Assembly: GCA_043381765.1 (NCBI GenBank)
Contig: JBHJMP010000901.1
Coordinates: forward strand, 1 to 33,652
From: Collodictyon triciliatum
Taxonomy: Eukaryota > CRuMs
Reading direction: 5' to 3'
DNA length: 33,652 bases
Each line of letters begins with the position of its first letter. Position 1 is the first letter of the stretch. A program made the translations under genes and the position numbers. Under the pieces are notes generated by a model. That model was not told the DNA's origin and made no database searches. It worked only from the letters and a program-made list of their open reading frames with translations. Shown here one piece after another: positions 1-9,266 of this stretch.

Positions 1-97
1 AAAAACCATAAAAAACCATAAAAAACCATAAAAAACCATAAAAAACCATAAAAAACCATAAAAAACCATAAAAAACCATAAAAAACCATAAAAACCA
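1..97. repeat. Decanucleotide tandem repeat (AAAAACCATA)n at the contig edge
   Basis: Nine perfect copies of a 10-bp unit start at base 1, followed by a copy one base short, then A-rich sequence. The array is cut by the window edge, so its true length is unknown. The unit does not resemble the usual telomere repeats (TTAGGG or TTTAGGG types) and is best read as a minisatellite where the assembly stopped. Confidence 0.95.
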
Positions 98-217
98 TAG
101 TAAAACAAAAAAAAACCCATAAAGTTTAACATAGCTTGGATACCACACTAGGGCCTTGAGCGATAGCTACTCATTCACAACCCGCACCCAAGCAGATTTC
201 GTTGGGGTGACTCAGCC
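98..217 (+). promoter_or_regulatory. 5' flank of the HARS gene
   Basis: About 120 bp lie between the decanucleotide array and the first ATG of the synthetase gene. It must hold the 5' UTR and probably the core promoter. I see no convincing TATA box or other named element. Confidence 0.3.
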
Positions 218-2435
218 ATGCTCTGCTTCCACGGCCATTCGGGACCGTCTGGGGTTTTGCGCAGATTACTAAGCACAGTTCCGCAGAGGGTTCGAGGCAC
301 ACGCGACCTGCTTGGTTCTGACTGCAAATCCTGGGAGGCGGTTTTGAATGCTGCAAGCGATATGGCTTTGCGCTATGGTTACAACCGAGTTTGTCCACTT
401 ATCACGGCATCAGATATCACACACTGTTATCTACACGCACATTTTTTGTCTCTCTTCTTCTATATTTCCCTTCATTTCGTTTCATAACTTTATACCATTT
501 TGTCAGACGATTTAATTTTTTAAATTACAACGCATAATCATATTTTATCTAAAGCGACTTTAATGTCCTCGCATATAGCATTTTTAATTACATCTTTACC
601 GAGATTAATATCAGCATATCATAGTATACAAAACAAAGAAATTCTTACTATATTGTCTGTAGATTGAAACCCCAATCATTGAGGAATACGATCTCTTTTC
701 TCGTTCTCTGGGCGATACATCTGATGTGGTCCACAAGGAAATGTTCCGAATTGCAGATTCGTCTTCCACTATTGCAGCTGCATCTTTATCAACGCTTTGT
801 TTACGCCCAGAAAATACGGCAGGTGTAGCTCGAGCTTTCTCAGCGGCGTCACTTCACCACGAACTTCCACAGCGCCTATATTACTTCGGACCAATGTTTC
901 GCTATGAAAGACCACAAAAGGGGCGCTACCGCCAGGTTATTTTTTTCTTTAGCTTTGCCCTAGAATGTTAGAAACTCATAAATGCTCTATTTTTTTCTCA
1001 ACGACTTATTTTAAAAAGATGATTCAAATCATCGACATGTAATTTAGCTCATTATCTCGTCAACAATAGTTTACTCAATTTGGGGCTGAGTTCATCGGTT
1101 CAACTCTCCCCTTGGCTGAACTGGAAGTGATCAAGATGGCGCATGACTTGTTGAAAAAGCTGGGTATATCAGATCAAGTACATGTAAGACATTCTTTTTT
1201 TTTTCTCTTTCTATAAATAATTACATTTAAATGATACCTAATTTTTTATACCACATTCGTGAAAATAATTAATCTCGCACTCAATATTCTCATCTTACTT
1301 TCCCGATGAGTCACATCAAATATAAAACATTGTAATAATATCAAAGTTTTCTAGCGAGTCCTTTGCTTCAATTACTGTGTTTTTTTATATAGTTGAAGTT
1401 GAACACTCTCGGGGACCGGACATCAAGGTTGCTTTATAAAGAGTCCCTTGAAAAGTACCTCAGACCACACTCTTCCCGCTTGTCTTCTGATAGTCAAATG
1501 AGGTGACTGCAATATTTGTCTTTTTTATATTACAAAATTGATATTTTTTTATATTAAACAAACTTTCTCTTAGACTAGAAAGAGGAAGCATACTACGCAT
1601 TTTGGACTCAAAAGACCCCCGAGACAAAGAAATTCTCTCATCCGCACCTTCTCTGACAAATTTTCTATCTCAACCATGCACACAAAGATTCCTTGACGTC
1701 AAGCAACTCCTGCGGGAGTCAAACATTCCTTTCGAACTGGATTCACATCTTGTTCGTGGACTGGATTACTACACCGAAACGATTTTTGAGTATGTAGTTA
1801 ACGATGCAACAGGAGCGCAGAATGCAGTCATTGCAGGCGGAAGATACGATGATTTGATTGGAACAATTGGCGGTGGTCAAACATGTCCGGGAATAGGGCA
1901 AGCCGATTTTTTCGAAATGCACACACATACATATATATATCGATGTAAATTGAATAAGTCTATTTTAGATGTGTCCGTCCGTTCTTGTCCCATTTCCTTC
2001 ATTTCCCTTGATTCAAACATAAAGCTGGCTCTTTGTTATTTATTAAATGCTAGGTGGGCTGCCGGTGTCGAGAGACTTGTTCTACTTAGCCCGGCTGAAT
2101 CACTTTCTGCGGCTCCAATGAATATTCTTGTCTCTGCGGTCGATGGCGTCTCTGTTTTTGGGAAAGAAGAGCAGAAGGCGAGAGCTATTGCATCGCTGTT
2201 GAGAGAAAATGGATATTCTGTCATTACATATCCAGGCATGAATCTAAAGAAACAATTCCATAAGGCAAACACAAGAAAAGATACTCGCGCTGTTGTGTTA
2301 GTAAATAAGGAATGCGATTCCAACGCTGTGGAAAAAGTTGATGATATGACAGTCAGACATTTTATCACTGGAATGGAACACAAAACAACACTCGATAAAC
2401 TGTTGGGTGATTTGAAGAAGCTGCTGCACCCTTGA
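218..2435 (+). CDS. HARS: Histidyl-tRNA synthetase, bacterial type, probably organellar (six exons)
   Basis: This class II synthetase charges tRNA-His with histidine. Exons are 218-388, 663-935, 1070-1183, 1393-1502, 1574-1897 and 2054-2435; phases close and give 457 residues. The family signatures are in order: RGTRDLL near the N terminus, motif 1 around ETPIIEEYDLFSRSLG, LRPENTAG, motif 2 with FGPMFRYERPQKGRYRQ, LNTLGD, the histidine loops LVRGLDYYTETIFEY and AGGRYDDLIG, motif 3 GIGWAAGVERL split across the last intron, then the anticodon-binding domain to the stop. LRPExTA and the overall layout are bacterial rather than eukaryotic cytosolic. About 23 residues precede the core (Arg/Ser/Leu-containing, no acidic residue), consistent with a mitochondrial presequence; dual targeting is possible. 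The first ATG is taken as the start. The gene converges on the TPR gene. Confidence 0.93.
1898..2053 (+). other. GC-AG intron of HARS, stop-free and a multiple of three
   Basis: The intron joins ATA-GG to G-TGG and restores GIGWAAGVERL, the motif 3 expected in HisRS. Its donor reads GG|GCAAGC and its acceptor ATGCTAG, so it belongs to the minor GC-AG class. It is 156 nt (52 codons) with no in-frame stop, so the reading frame runs straight through if it is retained. A gene finder that allows only GT donors would miss it and insert 52 residues next to the active site. Confidence 0.85.
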
Positions 2436-2500
2436 TATCCCGACAATATATAAACTTCAACACAATATCATCACGAGCTTTCAGAGACAAAATAAGCTAA

Positions 2501-2506
2501 AATAAA
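2501..2506 (+). terminator. Candidate poly(A) signal AATAAA of HARS
   Basis: AATAAA lies 66 nt after the HARS stop codon, in the sense orientation, in A-rich sequence. It is the first such hexamer downstream of the stop. Confidence 0.5.
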
Positions 2507-3082
2507 ACGAGTTACTGCGAGCATATTCTCACCATCATTCAGCCAAGAAATGATAGACAAATAATGAACATTCTACTTGTGCTTGAATGAGTATATTGAT
2601 GCATCTCGATAGGGTTTGTGAATGTTTATATAATTTTATTCATTACTCTCACTAGTTCTTAGCCGTCAAAACATCTCATCATCTTCGTCAAAAGCACAAA
2701 AGAGCTCCTCAGCCACAGCGAGTTCCCTTCATGAGGCACAATTTTTAATATTTTTTTAAGTAGTAAAAATGTAGAATACATACTACGTCTTTTTTTTTTT
2801 GCAGAACATTACATGTTGTTGCTATATATTATTGAGATTTCATAGATACCTTTCCATTTCTTGCCTCTTTACATGGTCTCGATGATATCCTAATATCCAT
2901 TCATGGAGTAAATCACAGGGTTCTGTAGAATTCCTATTCGCCAAGCAATTGGGTTATGCAAGCTTATACACCATACAGGATGTTGAGCCAAATTCACTTT
3001 ATTCTTCACTTAATCTTTTACAAATAGTATAAAAGCGAATGACTAACAAACGAGCATTACAACTCATCTATCACAATATTTT

Positions 3083-3088
3083 TTTATT
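3083..3088 (-). terminator. Candidate poly(A) signal AATAAA just after the TPR gene stop
   Basis: On the minus strand AATAAA begins three bases after the TGA stop at 3094-3092. If used, the 3' UTR would be only about 15-35 nt. Confidence 0.4.
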
Positions 3089-3091
3089 TAA

Positions 3092-6000
3092 TCAATCATC
3101 TTGTAAAAAAAGAAAAAGAAAAGACCTATCAGCGTATTTTAAAAAGGGTGGGTAGAGTTGTTCTAACCTCTTTTTTGCCTGGTGATTGAGAGCCAGATCT
3201 GCGTAAAATGAACTCGGTTGCTTATCATCAATTTTGTTATACTCCAACCAAACAGTGACTGCATCCATGTAGCTTCCAGTCTTGACAAGATGCAAACAGT
3301 AATTGTAATTGATTTCACAGTTCCCTGGCGGATTAGAGGCCAAATATTTATTTCTTCTCTTGACAGTAAAAATGAATGAATTCGTAAGTTAGAAATTAAA
3401 TAGAAAAATCAATCAACGCACCTTTGTGTTTCTCCCAACTTGCCCTTAAATGAGCGTCCCCAAGAACATCACCGATGGCCTTCAAACACAGAGACTTATT
3501 CAACAAGGTTCTGGCCTTAGCATAGGAAGAAAATTAAAAATAAACAGGGATGATGTTCTTATATCTGAAAATAATTCCATAATATGAATATGACGAGATG
3601 AATTTGTTTGTATCAATTAAATGGATAGATTGTACTGTCAGGAATATTTGAGAATACGGGTTTGATAGATCATATGAATGGTTTACCGATATTTCACTGC
3701 GGCATTGTTTGGATGTAAAAATGTTTATATTTGCATCGATTATTTTTGGAAGGATATGAGCCTTTTCTGCCCATATATTTCCACGAAAGCTTTCGCCCAC
3801 ATCCTCAACTTTCTCAATAATGTCCAATATCTCCAAAACACGTTCCAGCTTTTGCAAAGCATCTTGATAGCGAAAGAGTTGAATGAAAGCATCTGCCAAT
3901 AAAGTATGCGCCACCACATCGAAAGGATCATATCTGATTATGTAAAAAAAAAAGAAGTTATTTTGGATATTTAGGTGAATATCCTTTTCACTATGTGGGA
4001 ACCTTGTCTAGATAAGTCAAATAATTACTCTAATAAGCAGTTGCAGTAACGAATCGCTTCATCTGCACGCTGACAGCGCAGCAGGACAAATGCAAAGTCT
4101 CGAATAATTGTAACCTGCTTAGATAGAGTAAACGGAAGCAGAATCTACAGAGAAAATGATGTAAACTTTATCTAGTATTATTCCTGGCATCCAACTAAAC
4201 AATGATTCATTAAATTTCAACAATTTGACATCTCTTATAAAGGGGATGGGTTCATATAGCTTGAAGCTGGATTCTACCTGTTTCTCAGTTTGCTCTTCTT
4301 TCTCGTAACTTCCTGAGGGATTCTGAACACAATCAAATAGTGTCCGGTAGTGGTAGAGTGATGATTCCCATTCGCCTGCCTCTTGATAAACCACAGCACT
4401 AAGCAAATGCAGTTCACACATGGTTGGAATAGGATGGTGCTTTGACCTCTCAATTTCTCCGTTCGGTAGAATAAAGTATCTCGACGAAAGGCTGGGTTCA
4501 CTCAACAGCCTTGTGTGTGACTGAGGGAAGCGAGAAAGAGGAGTGAAAGAAAATCGGCTAAAATGGTTCTAGCAATAAACATGTCAAGGTTTTATAATGA
4601 TGCCAACATTTTTTATGCATAAAAGAAAAACCTGTAAAATTAATTCCACGATACTGGTGCACACTTTAACATTTTTGGCTGATTTGTATTCGTACAGAAT
4701 ATTATATAGGGGAATAATAAAGTTTGGGTTGGCCTATTGAAATATAATATTAACCGATTGTCATGTTTTCATTATTATTTCTTTTTCTTCATTTTTTTTA
4801 AGAAAGGTAATTGAGAATCATAAAAGTGTATCACATGTTAATGAAAGACCTTAATTGCCCTTTGATAGAGAGAAACAGCCTCCTTGGGCTCACCCTGCGT
4901 GATTGAGCCCTGTCAGGGATACAATTGATAAATAGATTTCGATCTGTTGACGCTATTTCTTACCTTGATTGATAATATCGCTCCGAGAATGTTGATTACT
5001 TCTGCTGTCCCGCCAACCTTTTGGTCATAATCTGAAAGCAAGACAGCACACATGTCATACTGTTCATAACTAAATGCCGAAATACCTGTTGATGTTCCAT
5101 GAGTGTGATTTGATTTAAATAATTAAAAATAAGATAAATTGCATATATGAAAAATTGTTCCTTTCCTAGGGCCAGATTTCTGGCTACACGAACTTAAAAA
5201 AATAATAAAGAAAAAAAAGAAGGGGTATTAGATGTTTACCTATGTTGAGGCGTACTCTGTACAACTCTGCGATGTTTTCTGGTACATATGTCAAGAATTG
5301 AAACACATTATAGTTTTTACTGCAAATAATCGACAGTAAGATGAGTGTCGCTTTTGATAAGTGCTGGCAGCCGAAAGTGGCTTGGGTGCACAATTCAACT
5401 ATCGGACTCAAATCCAAGATATCTGTTTGGGACAAACGCATCAAACTAATGATACATAGTGCCACGATATTTTCAATAATCGATAGTGCTGTATATGTGC
5501 TAGAGTCAGATGAATGCCCTCCCATCTTTTGGTAGATACAAAGGCACAGCATCTGCGACAGTTCGAGGGACTGAACAGAATAGTTCATATGGGACACTCT
5601 GATTCTGGGTGTCACACGCAAGAACATGGAGCGCAGTTTATGGTCTGAGGTGATGCAATCGATAAACTCTCTCATGACCACATCTAAACTGTAAGCATGG
5701 TTATCTTGTGCAGAGGCTAGCATCAGACAGGACAAGATAAAATGAAGCTTTGGGATTGTTCTGCAGCCAGTCATTTTTTCTACAGAATATATTATCAAGA
5801 ATTCAGACACACTGGGCCTTCTTAAACTCATGATATATATGTGTGTATCAGTAAATATTTGTTTGCAGAAAAAGCTGAACGCGAAGCAGCACCTCGCATC
5901 AAGTGAATCCCGGTTCGGGTGTCGGATTTTCCAAGCACCAACATATTTTGGGCTGACGGAGCCTGCATTGAGACCGAATTATGGGTTCATTAAGCTGCGA

Positions 6001-7265
6001 AGGGTGAATAATGCGGCTTATTTCAGATTTTCATAAAATCATGTGACGTGGTTGAGACATTCATACAGATGCATCCAAGGTAATTCTACAGGATTCGACT
6101 AGGAGACGTAGATCTCTCATATCCGCCAACGACATCAATAATGAAAGCTCTTATTGCGAAATTTCAAAGTTACAGGTTGTGTGGTTTTTTTTTTATTTTT
6201 TATTTTATTGATCTACACGTGCAAATGTGTTAATATGTTCATATGGATGATGCTGTTTTGATTTATAAATATAATGCGGCTGGGGAATGCATAAGATTAA
6301 TCTTTTTTTTTTTTTTTGTTGTTGTTGTTGTTGGTTTCTTTGATACCGTCAAGCGATATCAACTCCAAAGACTCCCGTGCTTGTTTGATACGACCGAGCT
6401 TGTAGAAGTGTGCTGCCCATTTCCATTGATTAAAATTCCCAGCGCATTTTAGAATCATATCCCTCTCCTCCACCGAAAGCTGGAGTTTTATAATAAAAAT
6501 AAAATAAAGGAATGGGATGATAGTTAGGTACATTCTCATAAATGAATTATTGTCCATGATAAAAATAAACAGTATTAGTGGTTTATCAACATGATACTGC
6601 AGAGAAAAGGACATGTAACGGCAGAAAAAACGAGAGGACAGCAGTTATATAAAATCATATAATTATTAACCATAAATGATAAACCATATGGTAGTATGAA
6701 ATATGAAATGTAAAATTATTTTAGCATTTTTCATAAATTAAAATACTAGAATGAAATATATTGTACCAAGGAGAAACAAAGAAACAAATGAACAAAGAAA
6801 CAAATGAACAAAAAAAACAAAGAAACAAAGAAACAAAGAAACAAAGAAACAAAGAAACAAAGAAACAAAGAAACAAAGAAACAAAGAAACAAAGAAACAA
6901 AGAAACAAAGAAACAAAGAAACAAACAACCTTCTCCACTCCTGCGAGCCATGCTTCCATTCTGAGGGCACCGTCTTGTGTAAAGAATTTTCCTATCCTTT
7001 CCTTTTCCTTACCTTGCAACAGCAAATACCGCAAAGAACCGGGACACTCGCTGTTCGCTTCTGAGTCCGACTGGTTTCCTGGCTGCCCAAGTTTTGCGAG
7101 AGACTCAAAGAGGCCGGTCACAAACAGAAGACTCTCGAATGAGCCGCACACAGAGCCGGAATCCTCGGCGTTCGCATCGGCTGACTTGTCGACATCAGCC
7201 CCGTACTCACTCGTCAGCCGAAGCCAATCGCTCCACAGGCGACGGAGTTGTGCGCAGGATTCCAT
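3092..7265 (-). CDS. TPR-repeat protein, possibly FANCG-like (about 14 exons)
   Basis: Exons (high to low): 7265-6930, 6479-6347, 6149-6067, [5994-5975], about 5826-5240, 5183-5086, 5059-4964, 4909-4850, 4733-4632, 4520-4278, 4114-4029, 3933-3687, 3515-3418, 3353-3092; about 816 residues. The N-terminal half is helical without clear motifs. From 5060 on there are tandem TPR-like helix pairs: AEVINILGAIL with EPKEAVSLYQRAIK, CELHLLSAVVYQEAGEWESS, ADEAIRYCNCLLEYDPFD, AHTLLADAFIQLFRYQDAL, and a last one after NPPGN with YMDAVTVWLEYNK. Order and spacing recall the C-terminal TPR region of FANCG (DNA interstrand-crosslink repair), including a Pro-Gly-Asn followed by an Ala-Thr/Val-Trp helix. That assignment is inference from remembered family sequence; other TPR scaffolds are possible. 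The bracketed microexon and the start ATG are uncertain. Confidence 0.75.
5032..5085 (-). other. Very short intron (26 or 29 nt) in the TPR gene
   Basis: The helical frame ending in MEHQQ and the frame continuing as YDQKVGGTAEVIN differ, so bases must be removed between them. Two choices close the phase. One is CAG|GTATTT to GAACAG|TAT (26 nt, 5085-5060), keeping YDMCAVLLSD. The other is AACA|GTATGA to CTTTCAG|AT (29 nt, 5060-5032). Other introns here are usually 70 nt or more. A one- or two-base assembly error is the alternative. Confidence 0.5.
6775..6927. repeat. Octanucleotide microsatellite (AAACAAAG)n
   Basis: An 8-bp unit repeats, perfect from about 6813 to 6924 and degenerate before it. 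It lies in the first intron of the TPR gene (6480-6929), directly next to that intron's donor at 6930, so the spliced strand reads as CTTTGTTT repeats. Confidence 0.95.
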
Positions 7266-7318
7266 GTGTCTGGTCAAGAAACACACGCTAAAAAGCACAT
7301 TCTTCAAACAGAGGAACA

Positions 7319-7463
7319 ATAAAAGAAAAAGAGAAAAAAGAAAAAAGAAAAAAGAGAAGAAAAAAGAAAAAGAAAAAGAAAAAGAAAAAGAAAAAGAAAA
7401 AGAAAAAGAAAAAGAAAAAGAAAAAGAAAAAGAAAAAGAAAAGATAAAAAGATAAAAAGAGAA
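7319..7463. repeat. Hexanucleotide microsatellite (GAAAAA)n
   Basis: A 6-bp unit, perfect from about 7360 to 7441 with degenerate edges. It sits just upstream of the first ATG of the TPR gene, so the strand of that gene reads CTTTTT repeats. Confidence 0.95.
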
Positions 7464-7654
7464 ACAGAAAGAAGAGTATGCGAAAGAGAAATAAGAAAAT
7501 GATATGTGAGAGAACAGCAAATAGAAAAGTCCAATACGCTGCCGATTCCTACCAAGTGGGTACATGAAATGAAATCCGAGAACGAGGTATTCTGTTGTTT
7601 ATTCGCAGAGGATTCTACAGCAAGGGAAGAAAGGCATATGGAGAAAGAGAAAAG

Positions 7655-7679
7655 AGGGAGAGAGAGAGAGAGAGAGAGG
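7655..7679. repeat. Dinucleotide microsatellite (AG)n
   Basis: About 12 AG units lie downstream of the BBIP1 stop codon; on the transcribed sense strand they read CT. Confidence 0.9.
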
Positions 7680-7739
7680 AAGCGAAAGCCGGTGATGAGG
7701 AACAGTTGCCCAGTGTTTCTTTGTGCTTGGGATGGAAGC

Positions 7740-8537
7740 TTAGTCCACGTTCTGAAGCGGATCGATTGTTTGGGACTGGGCGTATTGGTTCACGGCGTTG
7801 GCGGCATCTTTGGCCATCTGCTCGATCTTTTCGATAGAGACGGACTTGAGAGGCATTATCTTTGGCTTGCACAGGATCTCGTTCAGGTTGGCCTTTTCAG
7901 AGAAGACCAGACCAGCCTTGATGTCGGTTTTTGGGAGCGAAGAGAGAGGCAGAATAATCGAGACGGACAAAAAACAAAAAAGAGAAAAAGAGAAAAAGAG
8001 AAAAAAAGAGAAAAAAAGAGAAAAAGCAAAAGGAAAAAGAAAAAGAAAAGAAAAATGAAGAGAGTGAGCATATTGCGTGTAGTCAACATTCTTTTAATAT
8101 TTTGCTCTGTTCTATTCACGTTTTGTGGATCGTTAGATGTGGTTAGCCGTTATGATCAGCAAACCTTGGGAAGAACTTCGCGGAAGCCACTGGAATCTCG
8201 CAATGCAGGGCCCTGGGTGTATCAAAGGAAGGTAAACTTCTCTACTCAATTTTGTGGCATGGAAATAAATCAAATCGAAAAATCGAAAAACCGAAAGCAA
8301 AAAGCAAAAAGCAAAAAGCAAAAAGCAAAAAGCAAAAAGCAAAAAGCAAAAAGCAAAAAGCAAAAAGCAAAAAGCAAAAAGCAAAAAGCAAAAAGCAATA
8401 AACAAAAACACAAAAACAAAAACAAAAACAAAGACAAAACAAAGTTAAATTATAATTAAGCCCTCACGTTTCAATAGTGTAAGGCTTCAGATCTTTAGCC
8501 TTAGTAAAACTCTTACCTTCCCAGACGTATCAGCCAT
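7740..8537 (-). CDS. BBIP1: BBIP1 (BBIP10/BBS18), small BBSome subunit, two exons
   Basis: BBIP1 is a very small subunit of the BBSome, the coat that moves membrane proteins through cilia. Exon 1 is 8537-8517 (seven codons, MADTSGK) with donor AAG|GTAAGA. Exon 2 is 7916-7740 with acceptor CATCAAG and runs to a TAA stop. Both junctions are phase 0 and give 65 residues. The core ILCKPKIMPLKSVSIEKIEQ matches the BBIP1 signature, in which LCKPKLLPLKS and LEKLEKM follow one another, and an Ala/Asn/Gln helix follows, also as in the family. The length fits a family of roughly 70-90 residues. The 600-bp intron is mostly microsatellite. The gene is divergent from the dynein gene, another ciliary gene. 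The 7-codon exon is supported by the ATG, a clean donor and the phase. Confidence 0.85.
7968..8055. repeat. Degenerate A/G-rich repeat in the BBIP1 intron
   Basis: A run of A5-6 G and AG units close to the 3' splice site of the BBIP1 intron. On the sense strand it is a long CT/T tract about 50-140 nt upstream of the acceptor. Confidence 0.85.
8294..8398. repeat. Heptanucleotide microsatellite (AAAAAGC)n
   Basis: About 15 copies of a 7-bp unit in the BBIP1 intron. The sense strand of the gene reads GCTTTTT repeats. Confidence 0.95.
8400..8437. repeat. (AAAAAC)n microsatellite adjoining the heptanucleotide array
   Basis: Five to six units with a change of unit from the neighbouring AAAAAGC array, still within the BBIP1 intron. 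Confidence 0.85.
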
Positions 8538-8760
8538 ATTCTTTGAGTTCTCGACCGTGTGTTCCGATTCTGGTTTCTGGCGCTGTGTGCAGTCTGGCTT
8601 TGTTTTTGCTTTGGATCGAGAGTGCGCGAATTGTGCGAATTTCATACAAACAGTTGCATTTGGTTTGGTGTATTATGTACCGTAAAACTTACACGGACGA
8701 ATGGAATCCAGATTAATTTATCCAGGAATTTCCAGTTTGGGATATTTCAACGGAAAAGCC

Positions 8761-8774
8761 GTTACTAAGGCGAC
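8761..8774. promoter_or_regulatory. Weak X-box-like (RFX) site candidate
   Basis: The 14-mer has half sites GTTACT and GGCGAC separated by AA. Against the RFX consensus GTTRCC-spacer-RGYAAC it has one mismatch in each half. It lies about 225 bp from the BBIP1 ATG and 490 bp from the dynein ATG. RFX sites are typical of ciliary genes in animals and fungi, but whether this lineage has RFX factors is unknown. Confidence 0.2.
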
Positions 8775-8800
8775 AGAAAATTCAGTGAAAACCAGAAATT

Positions 8801-8856
8801 CAAAATAAATCGAAATAAATCGTGATAAATCGAAATAAATCAAAATATGTCGTGAT
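8801..8856. repeat. Short decanucleotide repeat (CGAAATAAAT)n
   Basis: Five imperfect 10-bp units (CA/CG followed by AAATAAAT or TGATAAAT). The 10-bp period places each unit on the same face of the helix. Confidence 0.7.
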
Positions 8857-9056
8857 CCCGAACCGAGATCAATCACTATAGAAGAAAAAGAGATCAGTAG
8901 AGTTGCATCGAATTAGTGTCAAGGAAAGGCTGAAGAACTTATGAGACCACCCACCTGACCGCCATCTTAATAAACCCAAGGAATTTGCCCCTGAAAGAAT
9001 CCACCAAAACTTGCCAAACCCCGTCCACTCTCCCAGATCGCGAAGCAAAGGCCGCC

Positions 9057-9098
9057 TTTTTTTTTTTTTTTTAAAAAAAAAACAAAAACAAAAAACAA
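9057..9098. repeat. T-run followed by A-run and (AAAAAC)n
   Basis: About 16 T residues run directly into 10 A residues and then A-rich C-punctuated sequence, about 170 bp upstream of the dynein ATG. It could act as a nucleosome-excluding element; that is inference. Confidence 0.7.
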
Positions 9099-9266
9099 GC
9101 TCCTTCCATTTCTGCGCTCGTCACTAACAGGGTTTGTTGCTCTTTGGCTGATTCGAAACAAAGTTTCTCACTCCCTCCATTTGGCTCCATAGTCACGCCC
9201 GATCCCTTGTTCTGCACCTTTTTTTTTCCCAAGCGATACTCAACCTCTTACCCTCCAGACTTGACT

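Larger units (their letters stand above)
2436..3091. other. Spacer between convergent HARS and TPR genes
   Basis: About 650 bp of AT-rich sequence hold the 3' UTRs of both convergent genes. No ORF with coding character, no RNA gene and no mobile element was recognised. Short poly-T tracts are the only structure seen. Confidence 0.6.
7266..7739. other. Spacer between the TPR gene start and the BBIP1 stop
   Basis: About 475 bp between two genes on the minus strand. It should hold the BBIP1 3' UTR and the TPR promoter and 5' UTR. It is mostly purine-rich repeat on the plus strand (7319-7463 and 7655-7679). An additional non-coding or short coding first exon of the TPR gene could hide here; I found none whose splice phase fits. 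Confidence 0.5.
8538..9266. promoter_or_regulatory. Divergent promoter region between BBIP1 (-) and dynein (+)
   Basis: About 730 bp separate the two start codons, which point away from each other. The region holds a five-copy decanucleotide repeat (8801-8856), an X-box-like imperfect inverted repeat (8761-8774) and a T/A homopolymer block (9057-9098). No other gene was recognised. Both flanking products act in cilia, so a shared bidirectional promoter is a reasonable inference. Confidence 0.55.

Noticed and set aside
1-97. AAAAACCATA array as a telomere
   Set aside because: The unit does not match TTAGGG, TTTAGGG or related telomere families, and there is no subtelomeric context; a minisatellite at a contig break is simpler.
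6721-7565. Long open frames of repeated Phe/Leu/Cys/Ser or Lys/Glu/Asn residues over the microsatellites
   Set aside because: They are translations of simple repeats in several frames on both strands, without family resemblance; only the part 6930-7265 on the minus strand has coding character and is kept as an exon.
7506-8459. 317-codon plus-strand open frame
   Set aside because: It reads antisense through BBIP1 exon 2 and continues into Lys-rich translation of AAAAAG and AAAAAGC repeats; it has no recognisable domain.
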